Part shown: positions 45,090 through 56,057 of the stretch, one piece after another | How the letters are laid out: each line of letters begins with the position of its first letter | Position numbering within the stretch: position 1 is the first letter of the stretch | From: Oscheius tipulae | Lineage: Eukaryota; Nematoda; Chromadorea; Rhabditida; Rhabditidae | Length of the DNA: 64,000 nt | Reading direction: 5' to 3' | Assembly: GCA_037178975.1 (NCBI GenBank) | Contig: JASJZH010000004.1 | Coordinates: forward strand, 6,138,001-6,202,000 | Made by a program: the position numbers and the translations under genes | Notes under the pieces: generated by a model | What the model saw: the letters and a program-made list of their open reading frames with translations, nothing else | The model's database searches: none | Told to the model about the DNA's origin: nothing

Positions 45090-45480
45090 CTCGCGTCTCT
45101 GTCTGTCTGAAGCCAATATTGCCAATTAGTGAGCACTATTTTGTGCGCACACTAATTGTTGGCAAGTCAAGTCAGTTCGGGAGATACCTTCTTTGGGAGG
45201 ACGTTGCTTCTGTCATGGTAGCTCGACTGGCGCGGAAAATGCGAACAGGGCGAAGTGAGAGAGAAGGACCAGTACAGGCTGACAGAAGGGAATAGAAACC
45301 GGGCAAAATTCAAAGGTATCAGAGGATATAACTGTCATTGTGCTCCCCAGGGACGATAGCAATACTTGGACAGGCAGTTGGGTCTAGAAATCGGAAAAAT
45401 GGGTTCAAAGAGTGAAAGGGAAATGGGTTTGAGGGATAGAAAGTGGAGTCAAAGAGTGGGAAGTGGGTTTCACTGATTAG
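45090..45480. mobile_element. Dispersed repeat, copy 2 (inverted and diverged)
   Basis: Seen: the sequence from GTCTCTGTCTGTCTGAAGCC onward matches the reverse complement of the repeat at 23554-24320. Shared blocks include TTTTGTGCGCACACTAA, AGTCAAGTCAGTTCGGGAG (AGTCGAGTCAGTTTGGGAA in copy 1) and GGTAGCTCGACTGG. Degenerate GAAATGGGTTTGAGGGATAG-type tandem units follow, the reverse complement of the CCCATTTCC-type units in copy 1. The GCTCGCGCTCG ends were not found, so this copy is truncated. Confidence 0.6.
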
Positions 45481-45544
45481 AAATGGTCATTAGCAATCGT
45501 TTTTGCTGGGGAAAGGACAAGGTAGATATGCCTCAAGGTGCGCA

Positions 45545-45587
45545 ACAAGTTAGGCTACCGCCCCGAAGGGGCGGCGGCCTAACTTGT
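45545..45587. repeat. GC-rich stem-loop
   Basis: Seen: ACAAGTTAGGC (45545-45555) pairs with GCCTAACTTGT (45577-45587). Inside, CGCCCC pairs with GGGGCG around GAAG-like loop bases. It sits just after the second repeat copy and 80 bp before the stop of the convergent-side gene at 45667. Could be the terminal palindrome of a mobile element or an RNA structure. Confidence 0.7.
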
Positions 45588-45666
45588 GATTACAAACTTT
45601 GGCTTTGTTTTTCGCTCTTTAATAGTTCGACTCATAATTTATTGCCCTTGTAAACTTTTTTTTTTC

Positions 45667-46258
45667 TTATGCTGCTAGAAGTTTCTTCGTCGCAGCGAAT
45701 ACTTCCTGATCCTCTGGAAATTCTTTCCTTCCGAAGGCAAACTCGCATCGAATGGTGAAGCTGACCTCAGATCCACGACACCTATTTCCTCTTGCAACAA
45801 TGATGAGAATCACTCACTTTCCATCTCTCCAGAGGAAAAACTCTCCATCCTTCTTCTCAATTTTGTAGGAGATGTGTCCAAAACACGAGCGGTGATTGCT
45901 GGGGGAACGCTTAATGAGGTAGACGGTGTCAGCTCCTGGACACAAAACATTGCAATAGGAACGCGGCTTGGCAGATTTCGTGTCCTGGAATATAGAGAAG
46001 AGATGATTAATGAAGATTATAAAACCAACCTCAATGCAAGGATTGATGGGGGCGACTCGACTCTCCGCGTCTTTCTCATTTTCTCGCATCGTAATTTCAC
46101 ATTTTGTGGCTTCATCCTTTTGTGCGTCTCCTTTACAAGTCAGTTCTCGCCATTCTGAAGTACCAACTTTGTAGTATAAGCCCATACTCACGCCAATGAA
46201 CTCCTTCTGCCGAGGCGAGTCCGAGAAGACAAGCGAAAGCAAAAAGACGGGAATCCAT
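45667..46258 (-). CDS. Small secreted Cys-rich nematode protein
   Basis: Seen: ATG 46258, signal peptide MDSRLFAFACLLGLASAEG. Then EWRELTCKGDAQKDEATKCE, PINPCIE, RSYCNVLCPGADTVYLIKRS, NHRSCFGHISYKIEKKDGEF, FLWRDGK-CRGSEVSFTIRC and a helical end QEVFAATKKLLAA, stop TAA 45667-45669. Eight Cys in the mature part suggest four disulfides. Introns of 37-45 nt, all in phase. About 150 residues. I recognise the general look of nematode-specific secreted families but cannot name one. Extracellular, role unknown. Confidence 0.72.
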
Positions 46259-46394
46259 ATATGCGATTGGCGATGATGGACAATGGACCCCTTATAAGGA
46301 GGACTGATACGATCTCAAATCTGATGCATTACCACCTAATGACGCCAATCCCAAGACTTGGATATGGCAGAAAGACGAGACGAGTTCTTGTTCT

Positions 46395-47015
46395 TTATTC
46401 GCTTTTGTTTGTCAAACAAAATAGGGCGAGAAGTAGAAGTAACAATAAGGTAGAACTAGACGCAAAAACGATTGTCACCACTGTTACAACATCTTTGTCT
46501 GCCTTGAATGGATTCAGAAAGAAGTTGGCAACTGCTATTCCGAGTACAGTGAAATAAGTCTAAAATGATTGACTGTCTAAGTAAAGTGTTTGACAAACCA
46601 GTCCAGCAATCACCAGCTGACAGAACACAGACATTTTAAAGGTCGATTGCTGCTTCTCAAGATCGCACATTTCTGAAACAGTCAGGTACTGACAGAGGTT
46701 ATAAAAGGTAGCAGCAAGGTAAGATTGAAAAATCAAAACTGCAGGAAGTGATACCGTTTGAGAAATCACTTCTCGGACACGACCTGTTGTAACAACTAAA
46801 AAATTGCCGCGGTGCTTGGTCAGTAAGGAAGACGATCATTAATGGTTTCGAATACTTTCTGTTGATAAAAGTCAAAGGTAACTGAAAGTTTGCAATAAAG
46901 GAACTAGTTACATTGTGAAGCTTACTTTTCGTTAGTCCCTTCCATTTGGAAAAAAACAACCAATGAACAGGAACGATTTCTTCTGTTTGACCATTACTTA
47001 ATAACAGATTGCTTT
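46395..47015 (-). CDS. Multi-pass membrane protein, possible receptor fragment
   Basis: Seen: minus-strand exons joined in phase: SNGQTEEIVPVHWLFFSKWK, FDFYQQKVFETIND, RVREVISQTVSLPAVLIFQS, YLAATFYNLCQYLTVSEMCD, KMSVFCQLVIAGL-TYFTVLG, IAVANFFLNPFKADKDVVTV and VTIVFASSSTLLLLLLLALF, ending CLTNKSE, TAA 46395-46397. Three or four hydrophobic helices. The 5' end is unclear: upstream of SNLLLSNGQ the frame meets TGA and no ATG was found. Could be the C-terminal part of a decayed serpentine receptor or a complete small membrane protein. Same strand and ~140 bp upstream of the secreted gene at 45667. Confidence 0.5.
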
Positions 47016-47149
47016 CGCTTCACCCGATATCACAAGGCCAATCCCGACTTACCTCCAATAGTTAGCCAACTTTCGTCGATGCGCGAGGAAAGCTAGTTCA
47101 TCCTATTACTAGTAGACAGTCAGAGCCTCTTACTGCTTTGTCTTCCCCA

Positions 47150-50126
47150 ATGTTCTTCGTAATAGCAGGTACATATAGTTTTTTTCTTACAACTTCTTTT
47201 AGTTTATCTTCTCCATATATGTCAGGGAGCAGACAATTCTACATCTAGACAAAAGTTTCCATGGGAGGAAAATATGGTCGAGATGGCAATTGGAGGAGCC
47301 AATTCGACAAGACTTCACGAGTTTCTGCACGGCGATTCGACAGTGATTCCGGACGATCTGAAGCCATTTATCAATGAGACGGCTCTTCTTGAGTTCAGAA
47401 GGAAGAACGAGACTGAGGTTGGTTATTTTCGGCTCAGATATAAGAAACCAGGATTGGGTAATCAGAGACGAAGACGTGGCTGAAGAAGAGTATCCGGACT
47501 TTAACAAGGCCTATTATGATGGGGACAAGACAGTGGTCAACATCTTCCCAGAAGCGGGAGAGCAGTTATATCAACACTGGATTGACCAGGCTGTCTCTGG
47601 ACTAATGGCTGCGGTGGCTACTAAGAAGTAAAAATACCTACTGAATCATTGAGGAGGTTTTTAGACTGGAAGAACTAGGAGATCGAGACAAAAGAGACCA
47701 TCATAACTGTACGAAACAGGCCAAGACTGTCACAGCTCATGCAAAGTGTGTTGTGGAGTTGATGGATGCCACACCTGTTATCAAGGTTACCGACAATGAT
47801 GTCTTGGTGAAGATGGGTGAGATTTGGATGAGCAGGATGAAACGGTTTAAATTCAGAAAAGCTCCGAAAGCACAAACTGGAGCAGCTGAAGAAGGACCAC
47901 ACCCACATCCACTCAATATACAAGAAGCATATGAAGAGTAAGCCAGAAAGGATTAAGAAATGAAAAATGTGACCAGAGTTTTCTGAGATCAAGAAGAGTT
48001 ACATGAAGAAGAAGGAGACTGTCAAAGAACCTGGAGATGATGGAAAATGGTTGGGATCGTTCAGATTCAAGAGACACACTCGACAGAAAAGATGGGTTAT
48101 CCACAACAAGGTTGAGATGCGTAATTCTTGAGCAAACCAACCATATTCAGAAAAGCTACACACTTCAAGGAACGAAAAAAGCCAGTCTTCTAGGAGATAT
48201 TGCGAAGAAGCTGAGAAAAACTGTCAGAGCTTTCAAGAACAAGGAGGATGAAGACTTCGAGTAGTACTCTTTGTTATTTGTAAGCAAAAAACTTTAGATG
48301 GCAAGTGACGATGGAGGAAATAATGGTTGAGGCGAAGCGGCTTCAGAAGATTGAAAAAGTGAAGAAGATGCTTCAAAAGAGAATCGAGAGCTTCGGTCAA
48401 ATAGCCAAAGATTTTGGAATCGACGCCAATCCCGGATTCAAAGCTTTCGATTTTGTCAATGACGACGACCCAATCATCAAATCGAAAGAAGACCAGATCA
48501 AAGATGCTCGAGAACGGGAAAAGAATCTGACCGTGGACGAACAGATCATGAGGGCACCTATCAAACTGATCAGAGAAGGTAAGAGACTAAATTTCGATTA
48601 AGAAGAAAGTTAGGAGTGAAATTGGGCATGGCCTTGAGCGGCAGAGATGTGTCTACTTTTGATAATAAAACGGTCAAGATGATCTCTCCTCGAGTAATGT
48701 CTTTGGTACCGGTGGATGAGGAAGAAGAAAAAGACACGGTAACTTTTTTGTGTCGCTAATTTCTAATAATCAGATCAACGTCCTTTCACCCTCCCTTTTT
48801 TCCTTTTACAACAAAAGTGGACCACAAGAACAGCTCAGTTTCCCGAGTCTCACGAAAAAGTTTGATGAAGACGGTCATCAGGAAATGTTGAACTTTGTGT
48901 TCGAAGCCAGTGGAGTGTCAGACGCCGCTCTCTACATGAAATACCTCAGCCAACAGAAGGAGAGGGAACAGTTCTTCGATCATCTGAGATCTGACGCAGC
49001 TGACAAGAAGAACTCGTCGTTTTCAAGAGAAGAAATCAGCAAGTATGTGGGAGAGGACGAGCGCAAGAGAATGGACAGACTGGAGCAACTTCACCATATG
49101 TTCAGTGAAGAACAGGTGAGACTAAATGCTGTTCTTGAAATACTTAGCTCAGATTGGGAAACTGAACAAGACGGGATACTTCGGAATGACTGATGAACAG
49201 ATTGAGTTCATTTACGGAGAGGACTCTCCGTACAACAACAGTCAATCCCTTACAATGTACAAGAACATAACCGAGGAGAAACAAAAGGAGGCTGTTGAGA
49301 ATACTATCAGGAAACTGGCGGCAGAAGAAATCGCCTTCAAAGTTCAACGCCAAAAGGATATTGTTCTGCAATTTTTGCAATTCACTGCACTCGTCAACGA
49401 TCCGAAGAGTAAGAGTTTTTCCACCCTGTTTCAGACGTGTTACAGCTGCATCGCAACCTATCATTCTAACCCCAGTAATGCTGTCAACGTTGATCCTCTC
49501 ACCGGCTGTATTCGGTAGTTAATTCATTTTCTCTTATCATGGAGATACAGGCGTAGTCGTTTTGAGCCCGTGGCTATTCGTGCCTTTGATCCTCTCGCCC
49601 CGTCTTCTCGGCCCTATCATCCTCAACCCCTTCGCCTTCGTTCCAGTTATTCTCAGTCCATTAGCTGCCAACCCCATTGGTTAATCCTACTCGATCCATT
49701 TAACAATATTTCTTTCAGTTCTCTGTCCAGGAGTCGGCCTTGTGATAATTCTCTCACCACTCGTCCTCAACCCTTTCATTCTGACAGTAAGACAGAGGAA
49801 TTTTGTGTCTGAACACATTTTCAGCCAATTGCTCTCACCCCTGTGATTTTGAGTCCATTCGCTCTTTCTCCCTTCATCGGTAAGCTATCTTGCTTTAGAT
49901 AGATCAACTTTTCTAGCCGATCCAAATGTGCTGACACCAATCATCTTGTCTCCTTTTGTTCTCTCTCCTTTAATCTGGTCTCCTCCAGGTAGGAAGGCAG
50001 TATATTCCTCTCAAAGACCTTTCAGCGGTGTCTGCTTTCGTCCTGACTCCTTACGCCCTTTCTCCGGTCATACAATCTGATGGAGCTGTCTTCACAGCCG
50101 TCTTATCACCCAGTTGGCTCAGTTAG
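47150..50126 (+). CDS. MLT-10-family moulting-cycle protein
   Basis: Role (known): MLT-10 and relatives are secreted epidermal proteins needed for moulting; they end in repeats rich in LSP. Seen: ATG 47150, a 34-nt intron (47169-47202), then a signal peptide ([15 protein letters not shown]). A long helical charged region follows ([57 protein letters not shown]). The C-terminal repeats are [53 protein letters not shown] and [20 protein letters not shown]. Stop TAG 50124-50126. Over a dozen short introns cut both parts. About 750 residues, near the family norm. Confidence 0.88.
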
Positions 50127-50526
50127 CTCGTCGTTTTTTGTACATATGGTTTTTTTTCCAATAAATATCTTTGGCATGGGTCCCTTTAACATAAAACGCT
50201 GTTGTTTTGCAGCGACAACCTAATTTTGAACAGGATTAACACCGTCTTTATTTGCTGACTAATTCCTCTCTAAGTGGGACAGCCTCTAAAAATATTTCTT
50301 GGTGTTCAGAAAACATTTTAGGGATGAAAACAGTCGTTTGAAAGACTTTTTTTCACTGAGACATGACCTATTTGTTAGACGGGGTCTCCTCGACATTGTT
50401 GAGCAAATACAAATAGGTAAGGTGATGTAAATGTTTGTACCAGACTTCTGTGCACTGAATAACAAGAAGGAACTATATAATCGGGTCGTTGGAGAAAGAA
50501 GACAAGAGTTCAGTTTTCGACTGAAC

Positions 50527-51091
50527 ATGAAGTTTCTTCTCACTGTAGCATTCATCGTCGCTGTCTGCAGTGCCGCCTCTCTTTCCTCCTACCAATCGTC
50601 TTCTTCGACCTACTCGCCTTACAGAGGAAACCAGTAGTAAGTTATGGGGTCAGACCATAATTAATGCCGGTTTCAGCGACTCAAACTCTGGTTACAACGG
50701 TTACAACAGCGGATACAACAGCCAGGGCTACAATAGTGGTTACGACTCGAACAGAAACTACGACTCCAACTACAACCGTAACGGATTGAGCAGTTCCTCG
50801 TCAAGCAACTACCCGTATAGCAGCAACAATGGATACAACCAGGGCTCCCGTTACAATATGGACTCGTCCTATCCCAGTGGATACAGTTCCGAATACAGTT
50901 CTGGCTATAACTCCGGATATAACCGAGACTCCAACAGCCAGTATAACAATCGGTACAACCCCTACCCGTCGAACAGTAACTACAATTTCGGATACAACGG
51001 CCAGAGCGGATACTCCAGCAGTAACAGAAACTATGACTCGAACAATCGCTACAGTTCCACGACGAGCAGCAGCGGACTTTTTGGAAAGTAA
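50527..51091 (+). CDS. Secreted Tyr/Ser/Asn-rich low-complexity protein
   Basis: Seen: ATG 50527, signal peptide MKFLLTVAFIVAVCSAA. One ~41-nt intron (after RGNQ), then ~140 residues of degenerate (D/N)SGYN, NYDSN and SSS units (GYNSGYNSQGYNSGYDSN; SSYPSGYSSEYSSGYNSGY), ending TSSSGLFGK, stop at 51089-51091. A TATATAA-like box lies at about 50474. There are no Cys. Repetitive Tyr-rich secreted proteins are common in cuticle and eggshell, where Tyr cross-links form (known); that role here is inference. Paralogue of the gene at 51417 by signal-peptide style, repeats and the shared LFGK end. Confidence 0.82.
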
Positions 51092-51416
51092 GAGATTCGA
51101 GAAGAAGCTAGCCGTCGATTCGGTCGATCATTCAATGCTTTCCCATTATGGGATACAGCCCGTGTACATTTTGTAAATAAATCTGCAACATGACCCCCTT
51201 TTCTGGAAGTAATCCTATCATCGATGACTCATAAGACGATGTTTTCGGACGTGAAGGCCACGAGAAGTTTTACCTATTTGCCAGCTGAGTCGGCTCCTGT
51301 TGGCACCGAGAAGAACAAACATTCGTCCGACAATTGAAACAGCTCTTAGAGTTCAACAGTTGGGACAACAGAATGGCTACTTAAACTCAACAGAGAAGGT
51401 GGAAGTTCAGAAAAGA

Positions 51417-51773
51417 ATGAAGTTGATCGGCCTTCTTTCTCTTATTGCCACTTGTTGCGCGTTGAGTCTTCCCAGTTTCCTTGGAGGGACAAGTACCAGT
51501 ACTCCATCTTCTCCTTACCAACAGGCCCAATATGACATGAACCGTCAGGATGGACAATGGTTTTTACTTTTTTTAGTTGTTAAGAAACTTATCCTTAGGA
51601 TCTGGGTTCCCAACTCTGCTCTCCGCGACATTGTTAACACAAACAGCTACTCGTCTTCGGGTTACAACAGCAACTCCAACTCGAACAGCAGATACCAGAG
51701 TCCATACAACACAAATAGTTTCTACAACAACAGACAAACAACGACAACCTACTCCAGTCTTTTTGGAAAGTGA
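51417..51773 (+). CDS. Secreted Tyr/Ser/Asn-rich protein, shorter paralogue
   Basis: Seen: ATG 51417, signal peptide MKLIGLLSLIATCCALSLPS. FLGGTSTSTPSSPYQQAQYD follows, one 39-nt intron, then NTNSYSSSGYNSNSNSNSRY, QSPYNTNSFYNNRQTTTTYS and the end SLFGK at 51773. Same gene structure (one intron, repeats in exon 2) and same C-terminal LFGK as the gene 330 bp upstream, so a tandem duplicate with a contracted repeat region. Likely the same tissue and use. Confidence 0.75.
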   Translation: MKLIGLLSLIATCCALSLPSFLGGTSTSTPSSPYQQAQYDMNRQDGQWFLLFLVVKKLILRIWVPNSALRDIVNTNSYSSSGYNSNSNSNSRYQSPYNTNSFYNNRQTTTTYSSLFGK

Positions 51774-54421
51774 TTTGTCATTAAAGATTCATATGGTGCT
51801 TTGAAGATACACGGACGCAATTTTTGATATTACATTGCAGTAACTTTAATTGCAGCTTTTTTGAAGCTTCAGTATTTCAGCGAAGTTTCAAATTTGCCTC
51901 CTCTTATTATATTGTTTCTGCTAGAACAATAAAAACAAAGACTACCCTCACCCGGAAATACTAAATTTGTACTGAATAACATTTGGGAGTGATGTATTCG
52001 CATCAAAGGATAATCCAGTTCATTTTGGATCCTTACAATAAAACCCTGTGAAAAATGAACAGTGGTCGCATTAGAGCAGAAATAGAGCGATCAAGTACAA
52101 AGACTGTTCGCTGAAAAGGACAAATTTGGACAACGCAGATTGTACTATCGTCTCTGTAAAGTGCAAAAGTAGCTGGAGCTCTGCTCGCGCCCATAAAATG
52201 AGAAATATGTTCCTCATCCCAGTGGGATCACTGATCGCTACTATTTAGCGCCTTCGCCATCCCATTCAGAGTGCTCTCTCCGTCTTTCGATCTCTCTCTT
52301 CCGATCTCTACGAAGGAAGCGTCTGCACTCGATCAAAGATTCCTTTTTTCCACTTTTGACCTCCTGCAACCAGAAGCACTTACTCACTCCTTCGCGGATT
52401 ACACTCCCTGATTCTAGTCTACCCTTTCTCTGATTCGAGTGATGCGATTAGAAACTGTTTTTATAGTACTTGAGAGAAACAGAAAAGTGAATTGGCTTAA
52501 AGTGATGGTAGAGACCTTTAGCTGAAAATGCTGGGGTTAGGGGAACCCGCCCTGCGTCCATCATTTGAAAGCTGAGAATGCGTCGCTCGACATTGCCCTC
52601 TGAATCGCAGTACCTATGTCCCAGTATGCTAGTCTTCCGACAACCGACTGTGGTAAGTCGAGACAATAGTCCAGGGAGTGTGAGAATTTCTGTTTCCTAC
52701 TAGTTTAACATGTGTTTTTCATTGTTTGCCGCTGTTTTAACGCAATTTCAGTTGGCGGCGGCACTATCTCCCATAATAATTCTTTCAAGAAAGACGTCCA
52801 TGATGGTGAGTAACATTCTATTTGGTGCGACCGCTTTTTGTGTCGCTAACCTGTCTCGTTCATGTTAAGCAGTTTACTACCTATAAGGCCTCTTGAATCG
52901 CTAAGTAGATCCTACTGAAATGAAACTGACAAGAGAGGGAGCAGTTTTGTTGAGCTGTCTCTTCTGGAGAATACAGCAATGGTTGAAAAGTTTGAACAAT
53001 GACGATCAACAGTTTTTGCTTTCATTCGATTTGTTTTCTAGGAAGAAAAAAAGGTTAAATTGGAAACTTTTCGAACAAACTTTTCTAACCACGCCAACCA
53101 CCCTCACATATCTCGTCAATAATAAAATCTTTCATCCAACTTCACCTGCTCATCGGTATTGAGTTATCATAACAGCAATTTAATATTGACTGATTATTCT
53201 GATCAACTGATAGCCTGGGTAGTAGGTAGTCTTTTGCGTCAACACATGATACATGTCCCAATCCTTTGATAATTTCCCGAACGGATCCTTGTCTGAGACA
53301 TGCTAAAAGACATCTTCTTGAAGTGTTCATCATCTTCTTATTGTGCAAAAAGTCACGGCGCCCGGGCCAATTATGGAATCAGTGGAACACATCCAATAAA
53401 AATAGGTTTACTGCTTCGGGCTGCTAATTGGTGGTCTTGATGTTTGCTTCAAAAGAATAACTTATTCCACTCACGTAGACAGGGCGCATTATCCTTGGAA
53501 ATCTTTTTACGCCCAGTCACTTAGGATTCTATGATCCGGCATATCCGAACGGATATGCCATCCAATTTATCTTTGAGCCCAGCTTTAAGGAGTAGTCCCT
53601 ATAGAGGCAAGCTGCCACACCACGTTAATTGCGATATCTCCAAGAAATTTAAAGTACTAACTTCTCTTTTAGTCACGCAGCCTACATGTGAATCAGTCTA
53701 ACTTCTCTATTTCTGGGAACTTAGAGAATTGCCGGGTGCCAGAGTTTACTGATAAGAGTAGACGGAATCAACCATGTTCTCACGTATCAATGGCTAAATT
53801 GGACAGAACTAGTGAGAAATGATCACCAACACTTTCCCAAACTAGTTATCCTAGCAGGAACTTCCTGAAGCAGGCAGAAGAAAACAAAGAGGATCTTTGC
53901 CCTTATAAATTCTGACCTCTTCAGTTCACAACCTTTTTCGAACATCGGCTCACACGTATCATCGGCAAAATCCAATCAAAATGGGGACTTCAGTTCGATC
54001 AAAACTTGTTGCTTATCCACAGTGAAAAGCTTGCTAAAGAAAACCACCAAAAGCGACAAAGAGAAACTAATTAAATTCTCGTCGAAATCTCATCGGACTC
54101 TCCATTTTCCCGCCGATCCCATCATTTGCACACAGCCCGTGGGTATTCGTTCACCAACTTCCACTCGAACCAGTCCGTCGAAATGTCTTTTCGTCGACCA
54201 AGTGTGAGTTTGTCAAGACCAACTTGTGTACAGAATTGCTCTCAAGCCAAAAATTTTCTCGTGAGTGGGCTCTCAATTAAAATGCGTGCCTCCCGTAATT
54301 GGACGAGTGTAATCCACTCTAATAAGGCAATTTGATGTACTCTCCCGGATTTCACTAGGAATGTTTCAATGGAAAATTGAGCATCCTGTAATTAGTCTTG
54401 CTCTTTGAATTAAAACAACTT
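51774..54421. other. Long, almost gene-free region (2.6 kb)
   Basis: No convincing gene apart from one possible minus-strand exon (52241-52446). Open frames on the + strand at 52920-53162 and 54022-54335 lack splice structure. Several A/T-rich stretches and TTCTAG-type sites are present, but no repeat family was recognised. It may be regulatory or decayed DNA. Confidence 0.4.
52241..52446 (-). CDS. Possible charged coding exon without a start codon
   Basis: Seen: minus-strand frame open from 52446 to TAG 52241, reading ESGSVIREGVSKCFWLQEVK, SGKKESLIECRRFLRRDRK and REIERRREHSEWDGEGAK. It is rich in Arg/Lys/Glu like a helical protein end. A CTTCTGGTTGCAG inside could be an acceptor. No ATG and no partner exon were found. 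Confidence 0.25.
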
Positions 54422-55102
54422 ACTAGGGAAGGGTTTTAGTTGCCCGCGGGATATCGAAACGAGGTAGGTGTCATTCGAAAGGGCATCGAAAATGATGGTG
54501 TTTCCCAAATTTTCAGCTGCGGAATGGATGTCTGCTGTCCTCTGGAGCTTTTCCCGTTTTCAGATTTTGAACTGAATTTGCGCTCTTGGACTTGGATATC
54601 CAGTACCTCTTCAAGCACAAGTGACCAAGTGGTGCAGCGCCTAAGAGCTCCGCTGAAAAACTTTTGGTTTTCGGTTCTGTGAAATTGTGCGATACTGGTC
54701 GTCACAGTGCTATCCGAAAAAGGGATTTTTGTATTCAGTGAGAGAAAGGGTCGACTATAAAGATTTTCTAGCTTTTAGCAGTAAAAAAAGCAATGAAAGA
54801 AACTAAATACTTCTGAAACGAGTAAATAAAAATGTTTTCCGAGGAGAGGATTCGAACCGAAAACCAAAAGTTTTTCAGCGGAGCGCTTAGGCACTGCACC
54901 ACTTGGTCACTGAAGAAGTACTGGATATCCAAGTCCAAGAGCGCAAATTCAGTTCAAAATCTGGAAACGGGAAAAGCTCCAGAGGACAGCAGACATCCAT
55001 TCCGCAGCTGAAAATTTGGGAAACACCATCATTTTCGATGCCCTTTCGAATGACACCTACCTCGTTTCGATATCCCGCGGGCAACTAAAACCCTTCCCTA
55101 GT
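54422..55102. repeat. Large inverted repeat (~250-bp arms, ~180-bp spacer) with tRNA-like boxes
   Basis: Seen: the left arm from ACTAGGGAAGGGTTTTAGTT (54422) to about 54675 is nearly identical to the reverse complement of about 54851-55102 (ends ...AACTAAAACCCTTCCCTAGT). A few substitutions and one 9-base gap near 54610 separate the arms. At the inner end of each arm is a tRNA-like segment reading inward: CCAAGTGGTGCAG...CGCTGAAAAACTTTTGG. In the right arm (minus strand) it continues to GGTTCGAATCC, a perfect B box; in the left arm that part is lost. Long frames in the arms (FRMTPTSFRYPAGN etc.) are mirror copies, not genes. Confidence 0.85.
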
Positions 55103-56057
55103 TAGGCTCAAACTATAGGAGCTTGCAAGAACGAAACTGTTTATGAGGCTGATATCTTCTGGAATTACTTGTACTTCTTCTTTGTGATAAGTTTTTGCTG
55201 TGCTGCTTTTATAGAATGCTCATGCAGTATAGTGGTTCGTCACAAGCTACAGGCGTTGTGAATCATAAGATTGCAGAGAGACTAGAAATAGCCCAACTGC
55301 GAGACCTAAACATATTTAGTTCGCTCCCGTAACGAGGAACCTCCCATTCTGTACGGATGACCGGAGGTCCATTGATAGGAAATGCATTGCCTATTTGCTT
55401 CCTCTCAGCTTTTGCACCCTTTTGGTCTTCCCAGCAGTTTCCTGCACTCTATAAATTAGGTCATTTTATATCAAGTCCTTTTGAGCTCGACATACTTTCT
55501 TGGTCTAAAAGTCACATGACCCACCAAAGTTCACAAATGGACTGATCGCTTTTCCCTCTCTCCCAAGCGAATTGCCTATTCTACCAAGTAACAATCAGTC
55601 TGCTTCCCACGAAAATCAAAGGAATGGTTAGCAAATATGCTATGAGCAGTCAAAGATCTTACTAAATCTGATCGAATGTCCTTCTAACGCGCGGAGAAAC
55701 ATCCGAACACTATTTTCAAAGTGTCTTTCTCGAAGAAGAACTAAAAAAACTTTTAAAAGCAGGAAGTTATCTAATCAGTCTCCTTTGGGGCCGTTTGTCG
55801 GATGCTGCAAAAAGAAACGTTTTTTTATCGCCCTCGAACAAATTGACAAACGGCTCTGCATAGCCCGGATCCGATCACAAAAACTTAGGGATTAATCTTT
55901 TCTTTCGGAGTTCGTATAAACTTCGCAGGTTTGAGGTTTATCTCTCGCTTTGAAACATCTCTCCTCTCACTTTGTACTTCGTGCGCAAAAACGCAATTCG
56001 TCTGCTAAAAGCGTTCTTTCGTCCATCCTCCCTCGCTCCGAAACAAGCTGTTTGCAG
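55103..56057. other. Intergenic region upstream of the globin gene
   Basis: About 950 bp. No supported gene. CTGTTTGCAG just before the globin ATG is a good trans-splice acceptor. The frame at 55950-56057 in phase with the globin start has no clear start and is probably leader. Confidence 0.4.

Noticed and set aside
54436-55088. Matching open frames in the two arms of the inverted repeat
   Set aside because: Both are copies of the same repeat sequence, with no signal, domain or splice site; best explained by the repeat itself.
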